From positions 1-46,276 of IMG/VR virus record IMGVR_UViG_3300020433_000012: a DNA stretch of 46,276 nt. One strand, written 5' to 3'. Origin of the DNA: a virus. Position numbers and translations under genes: made by a program. Under the pieces are notes generated by a model, which had not been told where the DNA came from, ran no database searches, and worked only from the letters and a program-made list of their open reading frames with translations. Shown piece after piece: positions 6,492 through 13,535 of this stretch; the first letter of the stretch is position 1, and each line of letters starts with the position of its first letter.

Positions 6492-6956
6492 ATGCCACGT
6501 AACATGGAAAATAGTAACCCTAGGTTGCTACTAAGTGAGATTTTGAGAAAGGTCTCTAATGCAAAAACAAAGAAGGAGAAAGTAGATCTTCTTCGTAAAC
6601 ATAATAGCAATGCTCTCAGACAGGTGTTAATCATCAATTTTGATGAGAGTATTGAATCAGTGATGCCAGAAGGAGATGTACCTTACACTCCTAACGATGC
6701 ACCTATAGGAACAGATCATACACGATTGGAACAAGAGTATCGTGGTCTTTACAGATTCTTCAAGGGTGGAGATCCCAGACTTAAAGGGTTGAAGAGAGAA
6801 ACTATGTTTGTTCAACTTTTAGAGGGACTTTATCAGGATGAAGCAGAACTTATAGTTCTTGTTAAAGATGGTGGATTGAATAAAAAGTATAAGCGTATCA
6901 CTAAAGCAGTAGTATCTGAAGCATTTCCACAGATTGAGTGGGGAGGAAGGAGTTGA
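6492..6956 (+). CDS. Conserved T4-like phage protein of unknown function (154 aa)
   Basis: A soluble, mainly helical protein: an N-terminal RLLLSEILRKVSNAKTKKEK helix, then a region LEQEYRGLYRFFKGGDPRLK, and a C-terminal KDGGLNKKYKRITKAVV segment. The pattern matches a protein family widespread in T4-like phages (possibly DUF6433; from memory). It begins 16 nt after the previous stop with a CAGGAA ribosome site, and its stop TGA overlaps a TTG that is probably the next start. No catalytic motif is evident. Confidence 0.75.
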   Translation: MPRNMENSNPRLLLSEILRKVSNAKTKKEKVDLLRKHNSNALRQVLIINFDESIESVMPEGDVPYTPNDAPIGTDHTRLEQEYRGLYRFFKGGDPRLKGLKRETMFVQLLEGLYQDEAELIVLVKDGGLNKKYKRITKAVVSEAFPQIEWGGRS

Positions 6957-7219
6957 AAGTCCTAAAACAAAATTGTGACCCTAAAGATTCTCAAGACCCA
7001 TCACTACCATACACCGCATACCTTGTTGAATATAAACAAGATGGTAAGTCAGTGTATGATCTTGCAATTGCTAATAGGGCAGTAGACCTTTTTGATTATT
7101 ACTACGATCTTTACAAAAAGAATTTTGTAAAATTTACACAATCAGAGGGAAGAATTAATCCTAAATTATGGAACGATCCAAACCAACCAAAACCTCCAAA
7201 GAAAGGCAGGAAAAAGTGA
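6953..7219 (+). CDS. Conserved cyanophage hypothetical protein (about 88 aa)
   Basis: Soluble protein with a YLVEYKQDGKSVYDLAIANR core and FDYYYDLYKKNF, ending in a basic tail KPPKKGRKK. Two starts are possible. TTG at 6953 is preceded by GGGGAGGAAGGAG, the strongest ribosome site in the area, and overlaps the upstream TGA; GTG at 6938 adds five residues but has no ribosome site. I chose TTG. It ends in TGA overlapped by GTG of the next gene (GTGA), so the three genes look translationally coupled. Function unknown. Confidence 0.7.
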   Translation: MKVLKQNCDPKDSQDPSLPYTAYLVEYKQDGKSVYDLAIANRAVDLFDYYYDLYKKNFVKFTQSEGRINPKLWNDPNQPKPPKKGRKK

Positions 7220-7494
7220 CAATTTATTTTGATAAACGTGCTTTAGAACAAGAAAAAAAGGAAGAAGAACAAGCAAAGCAAGAAGAACTAGATAAGAAAG
7301 CAGAACAAAAAAAGAATGAAGAGGTTGGTAAACAAGTTGTAACTTCAGTTGGTAACTTATTTTTATCACCTCTAATTCTTATGTTAGTATGGAATGCTTG
7401 TATACCAGGTCTCTTTGGATTAGCAAGTTTAGGATACTGGTCTGCAATGGGACTATATGTAATTTCTCGTATTTTATTAAAGAAAGATGACTAA
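7216..7494 (+). CDS. Charged-coil membrane protein (92 aa)
   Basis: The start chosen is GTG at 7216, which overlaps the previous TGA and follows AGGA; an ATG at 7168 would add 16 residues lying wholly inside the preceding gene. The N-terminal third is a highly charged coiled-coil-like run of Glu, Lys and Gln. Two hydrophobic segments follow (LFLSPLILMLVW and GLASLGYWSAMGLYVI), suggesting two membrane helices with a cytoplasmic coil. It overlaps thyX by 8 nt. No family recognised. Confidence 0.65.
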   Translation: MTIYFDKRALEQEKKEEEQAKQEELDKKAEQKKNEEVGKQVVTSVGNLFLSPLILMLVWNACIPGLFGLASLGYWSAMGLYVISRILLKKDD

Positions 7495-8197
7495 AGTATG
7501 TTTAATCTCTGTCACTCCTGATGCAGAGAAAACCATTGGATATATTGCTCGTGTAAGTAATCCTAGCAATCAGGACAATCCTAAAGTGGCAGGATTGTTG
7601 AAGTATTGTATCAAGCATGGTCATTGGTCTGTCTTTGAGCAAGCATCAATGACTGTAGAGATTCATACTACTCGTGCCATCGCTGCTCAAGTCTTGAGAC
7701 ATAGATCGTTTACATTTCAAGAATTTTCGCAGAGATATGCTGACTCTTCAATGCTAGGTGAAACTATTCCTTTGCCACAGTTGAGGACTCAAGATACTAA
7801 GAATCGTCAGAACAGTATTGATAATCTTGATGAATTTAAGAATCAAACATATCAAATTTTGATGCAAGATCACTTCAAAAGAAGCATGGAACTTTACAAA
7901 CGTATGCTTGATGAAGGGATTGCTAAAGAGTGTGCTAGAAATGTCTTACCTCTTGCAGTGCCAACAAAAATGTATATGACTGGCAATCTTCGCAATTGGA
8001 TTCATTATATCGAATTGCGTTCTGCCAATGGAACCCAGAAAGAGCATCAGGATATTGCACTCCTTGTTAAGGATCATTTTACTTGTCAGTTTCCAGTGAT
8101 CTCTGAGGCACTTGGGTGGTGCCCTGAGGAAGAGGAGGAATGTCCTTGTCGTTACACTGATTGGGATGACATCCAACCATGTTTAAAAATTGAGTAG
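7487..8197 (+). CDS. thyX: Flavin-dependent thymidylate synthase ThyX
   Basis: 236 residues, normal for ThyX. The signature motif appears as RHRSFTFQEFSQRY at about residues 71-84. Downstream are ARNVLPLAVPTKMYMTGNLRNW and the substrate-binding RSANGTQKEHQDIA. The enzyme methylates dUMP to dTMP using methylenetetrahydrofolate, FAD and NADPH, supplying thymidylate for phage DNA synthesis. It overlaps the upstream membrane protein gene by 8 nt. A cysteine-rich acidic insert (EEEEECPCRY) lies near the C-terminus. Confidence 0.96.
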   Translation: MTKVCLISVTPDAEKTIGYIARVSNPSNQDNPKVAGLLKYCIKHGHWSVFEQASMTVEIHTTRAIAAQVLRHRSFTFQEFSQRYADSSMLGETIPLPQLRTQDTKNRQNSIDNLDEFKNQTYQILMQDHFKRSMELYKRMLDEGIAKECARNVLPLAVPTKMYMTGNLRNWIHYIELRSANGTQKEHQDIALLVKDHFTCQFPVISEALGWCPEEEEECPCRYTDWDDIQPCLKIE

Positions 8198-8220
8198 TAA
8201 TCTAAATAGTAGGTTACTAC
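8194..8220 (+). promoter_or_regulatory. Late promoter CTAAATA inside an inverted repeat
   Basis: GTAGTAA (8194-8200) and TTACTAC (8214-8220) are perfect complements flanking CTAAATA (8202-8208). The start would be at about 8214, just before the 47-residue gene at 8224. The box plus downstream bases match the gp32 promoter at 10661 (CTAAATAGTA then GTTAC). Confidence 0.6.
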
Positions 8221-8223
8221 GAA

Positions 8224-8367
8224 ATGAATATGGTTTTGAAAGATAAGAAAGCAGCAAAAAGATTATTAAAACTTGCAAAAAAACATCCTGAATGGTATAC
8301 TAGACAAGATGTCTACTATGCTAAAAAAGTTAAAAAACACATTAAACAACAAAAAGAGGAAACCTGA
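8224..8367 (+). CDS. Small basic protein (47 aa)
   Basis: A complete small gene starting MNMVLKDKKAAKRLLKLAKK and continuing HPEWYTRQDVYYAKKVKK, ending QQKEET. It is strongly basic and helical, with alternating Lys and Leu as in an amphipathic helix. It follows a late promoter box by 16 bp and its TGA abuts the ATG at 8368. The pattern recalls a small protein conserved among cyanomyoviruses; nucleic-acid or polymerase binding is only a guess. Confidence 0.75.
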   Translation: MNMVLKDKKAAKRLLKLAKKHPEWYTRQDVYYAKKVKKHIKQQKEET

Positions 8368-8598
8368 ATGCCTACTTACCCCGTTTTAAATAAAGAGACT
8401 GGAGAGAAAAAAGAACTATCCATGTCTATGAATGATTACGATCAGTGGCGTAAAGACAATCCTGATTGGGATAAAGATTGGAGTGCAGGTATAGGTGGTC
8501 ACATGTATGGCAAACCTAAAATGGATGATGGTTTTAAAGAAGTCATGTCCAAAGTTCAAGCAGCACATCCCAAATCGAACTTGAGTCGTTTCACTTAA
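8368..8598 (+). CDS. Conserved cyanophage protein, FmdB-like N-terminus without cysteines (76 aa)
   Basis: It starts MPTYPVLNKETGEKKELSMS, which has the shape of the FmdB-type zinc-ribbon start (MPTY...) but has no cysteine, followed by MNDYDQWRKDNPDWDKDW, a pattern I associate with cyanomyovirus homologs. The start abuts the preceding TGA and has GAGGA upstream. The C-terminus is helical and ends SNLSRFT. No function can be given; loss of the metal site would argue against classical zinc binding. Confidence 0.75.
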   Translation: MPTYPVLNKETGEKKELSMSMNDYDQWRKDNPDWDKDWSAGIGGHMYGKPKMDDGFKEVMSKVQAAHPKSNLSRFT

Positions 8599-8601
8599 AT
8601 T

Positions 8602-9372
8602 ATGGCAAGAGCACGAAAGAAAACTAATGGTAATGGAAATGGCACTGCACCACTCCAACCCATGTCAAAGAAAATGATGAAGCGAAAGAAACCTATTGAT
8701 TCATCTTACATGATTCCTGTCAATCCATTGACTCCTAATCAGGAGACAGTGTTTGAGAGGTATGCACAAGGACAGAATCTTCTGCTACATGGTGCAGCAG
8801 GTACAGGTAAAACTTTTATCACATTATATCTTGCACTAAAAGAGGTACTTGACGAATCTACACCATATGATAAAATATACATTGTAAGGTCTCTGGTTCC
8901 TACCAGAGAGATTGGTTTCCTACCAGGTGACCATGAAGATAAATCTGCTTTGTATCAGATACCTTATAAGAACATGGTTAGGTATATGTTTAGTATGCCT
9001 GATGACAACTCTTTTAATATGCTTTATGAGAATCTTCGTGCTCAAGAAACAATAAGTTTCTGGTCTACAAGTTTCATTCGTGGAGTTACTCTTGATAATG
9101 CTATCGTTTTAGTAGATGAATTCAGTAACTTGAATTATCATGAACTTGATAGTATAATCACAAGAGTTGGACAAGATTCTAAGATTATGTTCTGTGGTGA
9201 CATCACTCAAACTGATCTTACTAGAGAATATGAGAAGTCTGGTATCTCAAACTTTATTAATATCCTCCAACAAATGCGTGAGTTTACTTGTGTTGAGTTT
9301 GGTATTGATGATATCGTAAGGTCTGGACTAGTCAAATCTTATCTTGTTACTAAGTATAATCTAGGTTTCTAA
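8602..9372 (+). CDS. phoH: PhoH-like P-loop ATPase
   Basis: 256 residues. A basic, Asn/Gly-rich N-terminus precedes LTPNQETVFERYAQGQNLLL. Walker A GAAGTGKT is at about residues 67-74 and Walker B AIVLVDEFSN at about 168-177, followed by the sensor-like IMFCGDITQTDL. This is the RNA helicase/ATPase-like family found in most cyanophages, named for the phosphate-regulated E. coli gene; the exact substrate in phages is unproven. It sits between small T4-like genes and the RecB-like nuclease with 3-nt spacers, so it is probably co-transcribed with them. Confidence 0.95.
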   Translation: MARARKKTNGNGNGTAPLQPMSKKMMKRKKPIDSSYMIPVNPLTPNQETVFERYAQGQNLLLHGAAGTGKTFITLYLALKEVLDESTPYDKIYIVRSLVPTREIGFLPGDHEDKSALYQIPYKNMVRYMFSMPDDNSFNMLYENLRAQETISFWSTSFIRGVTLDNAIVLVDEFSNLNYHELDSIITRVGQDSKIMFCGDITQTDLTREYEKSGISNFINILQQMREFTCVEFGIDDIVRSGLVKSYLVTKYNLGF

Positions 9373-9375
9373 TAT

Positions 9376-10083
9376 ATGATTTGGCCAATTCCCACACGAC
9401 AGTTTAAATTTATTGATACTGAACTTAAAGAACACGTTGAGGTTGATGCTATTGACCGTAATGGCACCAGATTTTACCCTATTCCTGGTGCAGATAAATA
9501 TTATCCAAGTGTAACTTCCATCACATCGTTTAAGAACGCTCAGTTCTTCCAAAAATGGAGAACTAAAATTGGTGAAACGGAAGCGAACAGAATTACTGCC
9601 AGAGCAACACAAAGAGGTACAGCATTTCATTCTCTCACTGAAGATTATTTCAAAGGTGAATTGGATACAGACAAATACTTGGAAAATAATCCATTGTCTG
9701 TTAGAATGTTTTACAAAGCAAAATCTACGTTAGATCGTATCAACAACATTCATTGTTTAGAAACTTTTCTATACTCTCATTACCTTGGTCTTGCGGGTCG
9801 TGTAGACTGCATTGCTGAGTTTGATGGTGAGTTGGCAGTAATTGATTTCAAAACTTCAACAAAAGAAAAAAAGGAATCATACATTGAACATTATTTTGTT
9901 CAAGAAACTGCATACGCAGCGATGTTCCTTGAACGTTCAGGTTTAGAGGTACAGAAAATTGTCACACTCATCGCAACTGAAGAGGGATCTATTCAAGTAT
10001 TTCAGAAGTACAATCTTGATGACTATTTACAATTACTCAAATCCTATATTGAAGAATTTGTTAGGGGAAGAACGAATGCCTGA
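9376..10083 (+). CDS. PD-(D/E)XK exonuclease, RecB/Cas4-like
   Basis: 235 residues. The central catalytic core reads GRVDCIAEFDGELAVIDFKT, with Asp at about residue 143 and the D-x-K pair at about 156-158. An upstream RGTAFHSLTEDYF helix carries the conserved His/Glu, and the FVQETAYAAMF helix after the core supplies the QxxxY motif typical of RecB nucleases. It probably processes DNA ends during replication, recombination or host DNA breakdown. It overlaps the next gene by 8 nt. Confidence 0.88.
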   Translation: MIWPIPTRQFKFIDTELKEHVEVDAIDRNGTRFYPIPGADKYYPSVTSITSFKNAQFFQKWRTKIGETEANRITARATQRGTAFHSLTEDYFKGELDTDKYLENNPLSVRMFYKAKSTLDRINNIHCLETFLYSHYLGLAGRVDCIAEFDGELAVIDFKTSTKEKKESYIEHYFVQETAYAAMFLERSGLEVQKIVTLIATEEGSIQVFQKYNLDDYLQLLKSYIEEFVRGRTNA

Positions 10084-10327
10084 TAAAGAAATTGAGGATA
10101 AATTTTTAACTCCTACTAAATTTTCTCAGGAAATTGAAAGATTGGTGAAGCGTAGTAACGGTCTCATTTCATATATTGAAGCAGTTGTAACATACTGTCA
10201 AGAAAATGAAATTGAGATTGAAACTGTTCCAAAACTGATGTCTAAACCCCTCAAAGAACGCTTACGGCATGAAGCAGAGCGTTTAAATTACATGAAAAAA
10301 AGATCCAAAGGAGTTCTACCATTGTAA
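10076..10327 (+). CDS. Putative late transcription coactivator, gp33-like (83 aa)
   Basis: It starts at ATG 10076, after GGGGAAG, overlapping the exonuclease. The sequence FLTPTKFSQEIERLVKRSNG then SYIEAVVTYCQENEIEIE, VPKLMSKPLKERLRHEAERL resembles the short helical T4 gp33-type proteins that bridge RNA polymerase and the sliding clamp at late promoters. I assign it by this pattern and by the abundance of late promoter boxes; the clamp-binding C-terminal motif is not obvious (the end is KGVLPL). It could be another small conserved T4-like protein. Confidence 0.6.
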   Translation: MPDKEIEDKFLTPTKFSQEIERLVKRSNGLISYIEAVVTYCQENEIEIETVPKLMSKPLKERLRHEAERLNYMKKRSKGVLPL

Positions 10328-10328
10328 G

Positions 10329-10658
10329 ATGAGTAAATTTTTCAATTCGCAACAAGTACAATCGAATCTACAAGACATCTTTGATACTTATCAGGAGGTT
10401 GCTGCAATGACAGCAAAACTTTCTACGATGAGTAGAGAAGAACGACTAGATCATATTGAAGATTGTAAGAATTTAATTGATAAACAAAGGACTTTTTATG
10501 GTAGACTATGCCTTGCTGCTCCAGAGGACAAGGAGGCAGCAGACATGAAATCTAGGATTAATGCCTTGTCCAATGCTTTTGGGTATAAAAACCTTGCCGA
10601 GTGTATGGATGACATGATTAAAACACTTGATACAACTGCACAACGTGGGGTTGACTAG
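10329..10658 (+). CDS. DUF1825 family protein of cyanobacterial type (109 aa)
   Basis: The start MSKFFNSQQVQSNLQDIFDTYQE..., the middle HIEDCKNLIDKQRTFYGRL and the end NAFGYKNLAECMDDMIKTLD match the DUF1825 proteins found in cyanobacteria and their phages. It is all-helical and soluble with no catalytic motif. It is separated from the gp33-like gene by one base, so translation is likely coupled. It is probably host-derived; function unknown. Confidence 0.8.
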   Translation: MSKFFNSQQVQSNLQDIFDTYQEVAAMTAKLSTMSREERLDHIEDCKNLIDKQRTFYGRLCLAAPEDKEAADMKSRINALSNAFGYKNLAECMDDMIKTLDTTAQRGVD

Positions 10659-10660
10659 AC

Positions 10661-10667
10661 CTAAATA
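10661..10667 (+). promoter_or_regulatory. Late promoter CTAAATA before gp32
   Basis: CTAAATA is followed by GTATGTTAC, matching the promoter at 8202 except for one base, and lies 59 bp upstream of gp32. A GTTAC/GTAAC inverted repeat (10672-10676/10686-10690) falls in the start of the transcript. Confidence 0.65.
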
Positions 10668-10726
10668 GTATGTTACGATTACACAGTAACAATCCAAAAA
10701 AACACACTTAATACGGAGAATACGAA

Positions 10727-11650
10727 ATGTCATTTGCCTCTCTTAAAAAGGCATCATCTAAGGGTGATACCTTTGCAAAACTATCCAGAGAGATTGATAA
10801 ACTGAACCAACCTGCTGCTGGTTCTTCTGCTGATGAGCGTTTCTGGAAACCTGAACTTGATAAGTCTGGTAACGGTTACGCAGTCATAAGATTCCTTCCT
10901 GCTCCTGACGGAGAAGAAATGCCTTGGGCAAAGGTTTGGAGTCATGCTTTCAAAGGTCCTGGTGGACAGTGGTACATTGAGAACTCTCTCACCACTCTTG
11001 GTAAGGATGATCCCGTTGGAGAACTAAACAGAGAACTTTGGAACAGTGGTCGTGATAGCGATAAGGAAATCGCACGTGCTCAGAAACGTAAACTTTCCTA
11101 CTACAGCAACATTTATGTTGTTCAAGATCCTGCTCACCCTGAGAATGAGGGTCGTGTCTTCCTATACAAATTTGGTAAGAAGATTTTTGATAAACTTGTT
11201 GAAGCAATGCAACCTGCATTTGCAGACGAGACACCATTAGATCCTTTCAATTTCTGGAAGGGTGCTGACTTTAAGTTGAAGATTCGTAAGGTTGATGGGT
11301 ATTGGAACTACGACAAGTCTGAATTCGCTGCACCTAAAGTGCTAGGTAACTTCGATGATGAAAAACTAGAGTCTATCTGGAAAGAGGGTTACTCTCTTGC
11401 AGAGTTTGAAGCAGAGAAGAACTTCAAATCATATGAAGATCTACAGAAACGCCTTAATCTAGTTCTTGGTAAGGGTGCTGCACCTGTACGTCCTGACCTT
11501 GGTGTTGATAGTGAGGAGTATGAACCACAACCTTCTGGTGGTTTCAATGATGATGATGTCAGTGGTCTGAAGAACGCAGTTGCTTCGTCTCCTGTTGAAG
11601 ATTCAGAGGATACTCTATCATACTTTGCAAAACTAGCAGGTGAAGATTAA
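10727..11650 (+). CDS. 32: Single-stranded DNA-binding protein gp32
   Basis: 307 residues, close to T4 gp32 (301). The basic N-terminal cooperativity region (SFASLKKASSKGDTFAKL) comes first. The binding core contains NGYAVIRFLPAPDGEEMPWAKVW, YYSNIYVVQDPAHPENEG and VFLYKFGKKIFDKL; the C-terminus is acidic and ends DTLSYFAKLAGED, the protein-interaction tail. It coats single-stranded DNA during replication and repair. No cysteine occurs in the whole protein, so the zinc site of T4 gp32 is absent. A CGGAG ribosome site precedes the ATG. Confidence 0.95.
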   Translation: MSFASLKKASSKGDTFAKLSREIDKLNQPAAGSSADERFWKPELDKSGNGYAVIRFLPAPDGEEMPWAKVWSHAFKGPGGQWYIENSLTTLGKDDPVGELNRELWNSGRDSDKEIARAQKRKLSYYSNIYVVQDPAHPENEGRVFLYKFGKKIFDKLVEAMQPAFADETPLDPFNFWKGADFKLKIRKVDGYWNYDKSEFAAPKVLGNFDDEKLESIWKEGYSLAEFEAEKNFKSYEDLQKRLNLVLGKGAAPVRPDLGVDSEEYEPQPSGGFNDDDVSGLKNAVASSPVEDSEDTLSYFAKLAGED

Positions 11651-11842
11651 ATGATGTTTTCAGTACTGAATGTAGTAGAAGCATGGAATGAAATCTCATG
11701 GGCAGATGCAGTTCCATTTACATTAGTTCTTATTGGTCTGTATTGGGTCAAAGTTAAAATTGATTCTAGAGCAGGTCTTGGTAAGAAAAAATTAAGACAG
11801 TTGAAGACGGTGATTAAAGAAGCAATTCTAGAGACCAAATAA
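11651..11842 (+). CDS. Small single-pass membrane protein (63 aa)
   Basis: It starts immediately after the gp32 stop codon. A short N-terminus precedes one hydrophobic helix (ADAVPFTLVLIGLYWVKVKI, residues about 18-37), followed by a basic tail (GLGKKKLRQLKTVIKEAI). Basic-tail topology puts the tail in the cytoplasm. It is terminated by the hairpin at 11857-11879. Function unknown. Confidence 0.65.
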   Translation: MMFSVLNVVEAWNEISWADAVPFTLVLIGLYWVKVKIDSRAGLGKKKLRQLKTVIKEAILETK

Positions 11843-11856
11843 AGAACTGTCACAAA

Positions 11857-11889
11857 GGGGGTGTAAACCCCCTTTTTTTATGCTATAAT
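11857..11889 (+). promoter_or_regulatory. Merged terminator and promoter
   Basis: GGGGGT (11857-11862) pairs with ACCCCC (11867-11872), followed by seven T residues: a terminator for the gp32 operon. A perfect TATAAT (11884-11889) stands 16 bp from a weak -35 TGTAAA (11862-11867) in the stem-loop. The arrangement and the T-run-ATGCTATAAT bases match the copies at 1005 and 5913. Confidence 0.75.
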
Positions 11890-11911
11890 ATACATATTAA
11901 AAAGGATTAAG

Positions 11912-12445
11912 ATGAAAGTACTACCCTTGCTGCTACTACCATTTCTAACTGCTCCTGTTAGTGCAGAAAGTATTGGTGATCGTAGTAACCGTCAAGCATA
12001 TGAAGATGCTCCTTCTAGAAATTGGTTTGATAAACTTGTTACACCAGCATCAAGTTCTATTCCACATGAGTACAGAAACAAAAGAAGGGAACCAAGACCT
12101 TGGTGGACAGTAAAGAACAGTTATCAACCAGGATATTCTGCATCTAGCACATGTACAAGGCAAGAGTATAGAGAAGAGTATATTCCTGGTACAGCAAGGA
12201 GTCCTGGTTATATCAATTCATGGTATGATACTGTTGAGGTGCCATGTAATTATCAAAGACCAAGACCTATCCTAAAAAGAGAACCATCACCTGATGGTAA
12301 TGAGTGTAGTGAAGGTGCAATCCTTGGTGGAATACTAGGTGGGGGAGCTGCAGCAGCAATGTCTCAAGGAGATGGTCGTTGGTGGGCAATCCCTCTTGGT
12401 ATTGTTAGTGGTAGTGTGATAGGTTGTGATATTGATGGAGGGTAA
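11912..12445 (+). CDS. Secreted glycine-zipper protein (177 aa)
   Basis: Signal peptide at residues 1-18 (MKVLPLLLLPFLTAPVSA). The middle is rich in Arg, Tyr and Pro with four cysteines (STCTRQEY, VEVPCNYQRP, NECSEG and GCDIDG). The C-terminus has a glycine zipper, GAILGGILGGGAAAAMSQGD then IPLGIVSGSVIG, like the 17-kDa surface antigen/Gly-zipper family. It is predicted to go to the host periplasm or membrane. Its own promoter lies at 11862-11889 and AAGGA precedes the ATG. The role in infection is unknown; membrane insertion by the zipper is inferred. Confidence 0.75.
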   Translation: MKVLPLLLLPFLTAPVSAESIGDRSNRQAYEDAPSRNWFDKLVTPASSSIPHEYRNKRREPRPWWTVKNSYQPGYSASSTCTRQEYREEYIPGTARSPGYINSWYDTVEVPCNYQRPRPILKREPSPDGNECSEGAILGGILGGGAAAAMSQGDGRWWAIPLGIVSGSVIGCDIDGG

Positions 12446-12467
12446 AACCAAAATCGACTTTTAAATA

Positions 12468-12503
12468 CAAAAAACCCCGAAAAAAAATTCGGGGTATTTT
12501 TTT
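12468..12503. terminator. Bidirectional terminator between convergent operons
   Basis: ACCCCGAA (12474-12481) pairs with TTCGGGGT (12488-12495). An A-run on the left and a T-run on the right make it work in both directions, between the plus-strand gene ending at 12445 and minus-strand gp53 ending at 12518. Confidence 0.85.
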
Positions 12504-12517
12504 GTCTGTAGGGTTTT

Positions 12518-13534
12518 TTAGTATCCTCCGCCGTATCCTCCTCCATATCCACCGCCTGATGGAGGACTACTTGGAGGTGACATTGGTGGAGAACTCGGTG
12601 GACTACTTGGTGGACTACTTGGTGGACTGGATGGTGGACTACTTGGTGGACTGGATGGTGGACTGTATGATGGACTACTGCTAGGACTGCTTGTATTTTG
12701 TTCTGATGCCTGAGTTCCTCCCATAGGAGTTGTAGAGGTGGTTGTTGAACTAACTCCAGCAGTTAGTTGTAAAGTATTTAAATCTGCTACATTTCCAGGT
12801 CCATCGTCAAATGTAATTTCACCAGATCCGCTTACTGCAGAACGAACTGCACTAGCAAAACTCACGGATCCTGCGTTATTTAAGAATCTAGAAGCAAGAT
12901 TCAATTCTGTTTTCTTATTATTTGCTTCATCAAGTTCTACATGAGGTTCATATGCAACTAAGTCTTCAAACTCTTCAATCATGATATCTAACATATGACC
13001 AACTGGAAGTAAAATTTGTCTTTTTACTTCATTTTTAAAATATTCATGTTCATAGTTAGTCACTTGATATATTGATTCTTCTGCAGTTTTTACATCACCA
13101 TTTGGTAGTACGGTTCTCCAATCTGAAGTTACCTCAACACCTTCTTTAATAACTGGTGTACCATCATCAAGTATAATTTCATTAGTTTCCCAATGATGAA
13201 TATTATCTCTTTTTTCGGAACCATAAACTTCGTCTACATAATCCTCTAACTGGTCAGAACTTTTTGGCCATTCTTCATATACGTCAGTAATATCATTAAT
13301 TAAAAGGATTGCCCAATCTAACTTGGGATCATCAAAAAACTTAGATGCCAAGGAATCGGGAGTTTCACCATTTTCAATTGAATATGTCTCAAAAAGAGTT
13401 GTGTATTCATCTAAATCAGGTCTTGCCCTAATTTTTCTAAAAATATTTTTAACTAGTCGGTATTTAAATGCCTCATCATCTCTGACACCCTCACCAACAA
13501 ATACATTAGGAAAGTAAGAAAAATATCCTGCCAT
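12518..13534 (-). CDS. 53: Baseplate wedge protein gp53 with Ser/Pro and GGGY tail
   Basis: 338 residues against about 196 in T4. The N-terminal 200 residues are gp53-like: MAGYFSYFPNVFVGEGVRDD, then DLDEYTTLFETYSIENGETP (a LysM-like segment) and WAILLINDITDVYEEWP. From about residue 250 the protein becomes Ser/Thr-rich, then a run of SPPSSPP units, and ends in three GGGY repeats. In T4, gp53 joins neighbouring baseplate wedges. The added tail is probably exposed. The gene is one base downstream of gp48, transcribed leftwards. Confidence 0.88.
   Translation of the reverse strand: MAGYFSYFPNVFVGEGVRDDEAFKYRLVKNIFRKIRARPDLDEYTTLFETYSIENGETPDSLASKFFDDPKLDWAILLINDITDVYEEWPKSSDQLEDYVDEVYGSEKRDNIHHWETNEIILDDGTPVIKEGVEVTSDWRTVLPNGDVKTAEESIYQVTNYEHEYFKNEVKRQILLPVGHMLDIMIEEFEDLVAYEPHVELDEANNKKTELNLASRFLNNAGSVSFASAVRSAVSGSGEITFDDGPGNVADLNTLQLTAGVSSTTTSTTPMGGTQASEQNTSSPSSSPSYSPPSSPPSSPPSSPPSSPPSSPPSSPPMSPPSSPPSGGGYGGGYGGGY
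12541..12700 (-). repeat. Short tandem repeats coding the Ser/Pro and Gly/Tyr tail of gp53
   Basis: On the plus strand the words GGTGGACTACTT and GGTGGACTGGAT alternate many times, coding SPPSSPP units on the minus strand; CCTCCGCCGTAT-type units code the GGGY end. Repeats of this size are prone to copy-number change by slippage. Confidence 0.75.
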
Positions 13535-13535
13535 T

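Noticed and set aside
8368-8598. FmdB-type zinc ribbon regulator
   Set aside because: The MPTY start fits, but no cysteine is present, so a zinc ribbon cannot form.
12502-12684. Plus-strand open frame opposite the gp53 repeats
   Set aside because: It arises from the tandem repeat and starts inside the bidirectional terminator; the minus-strand gp53 frame explains the sequence.
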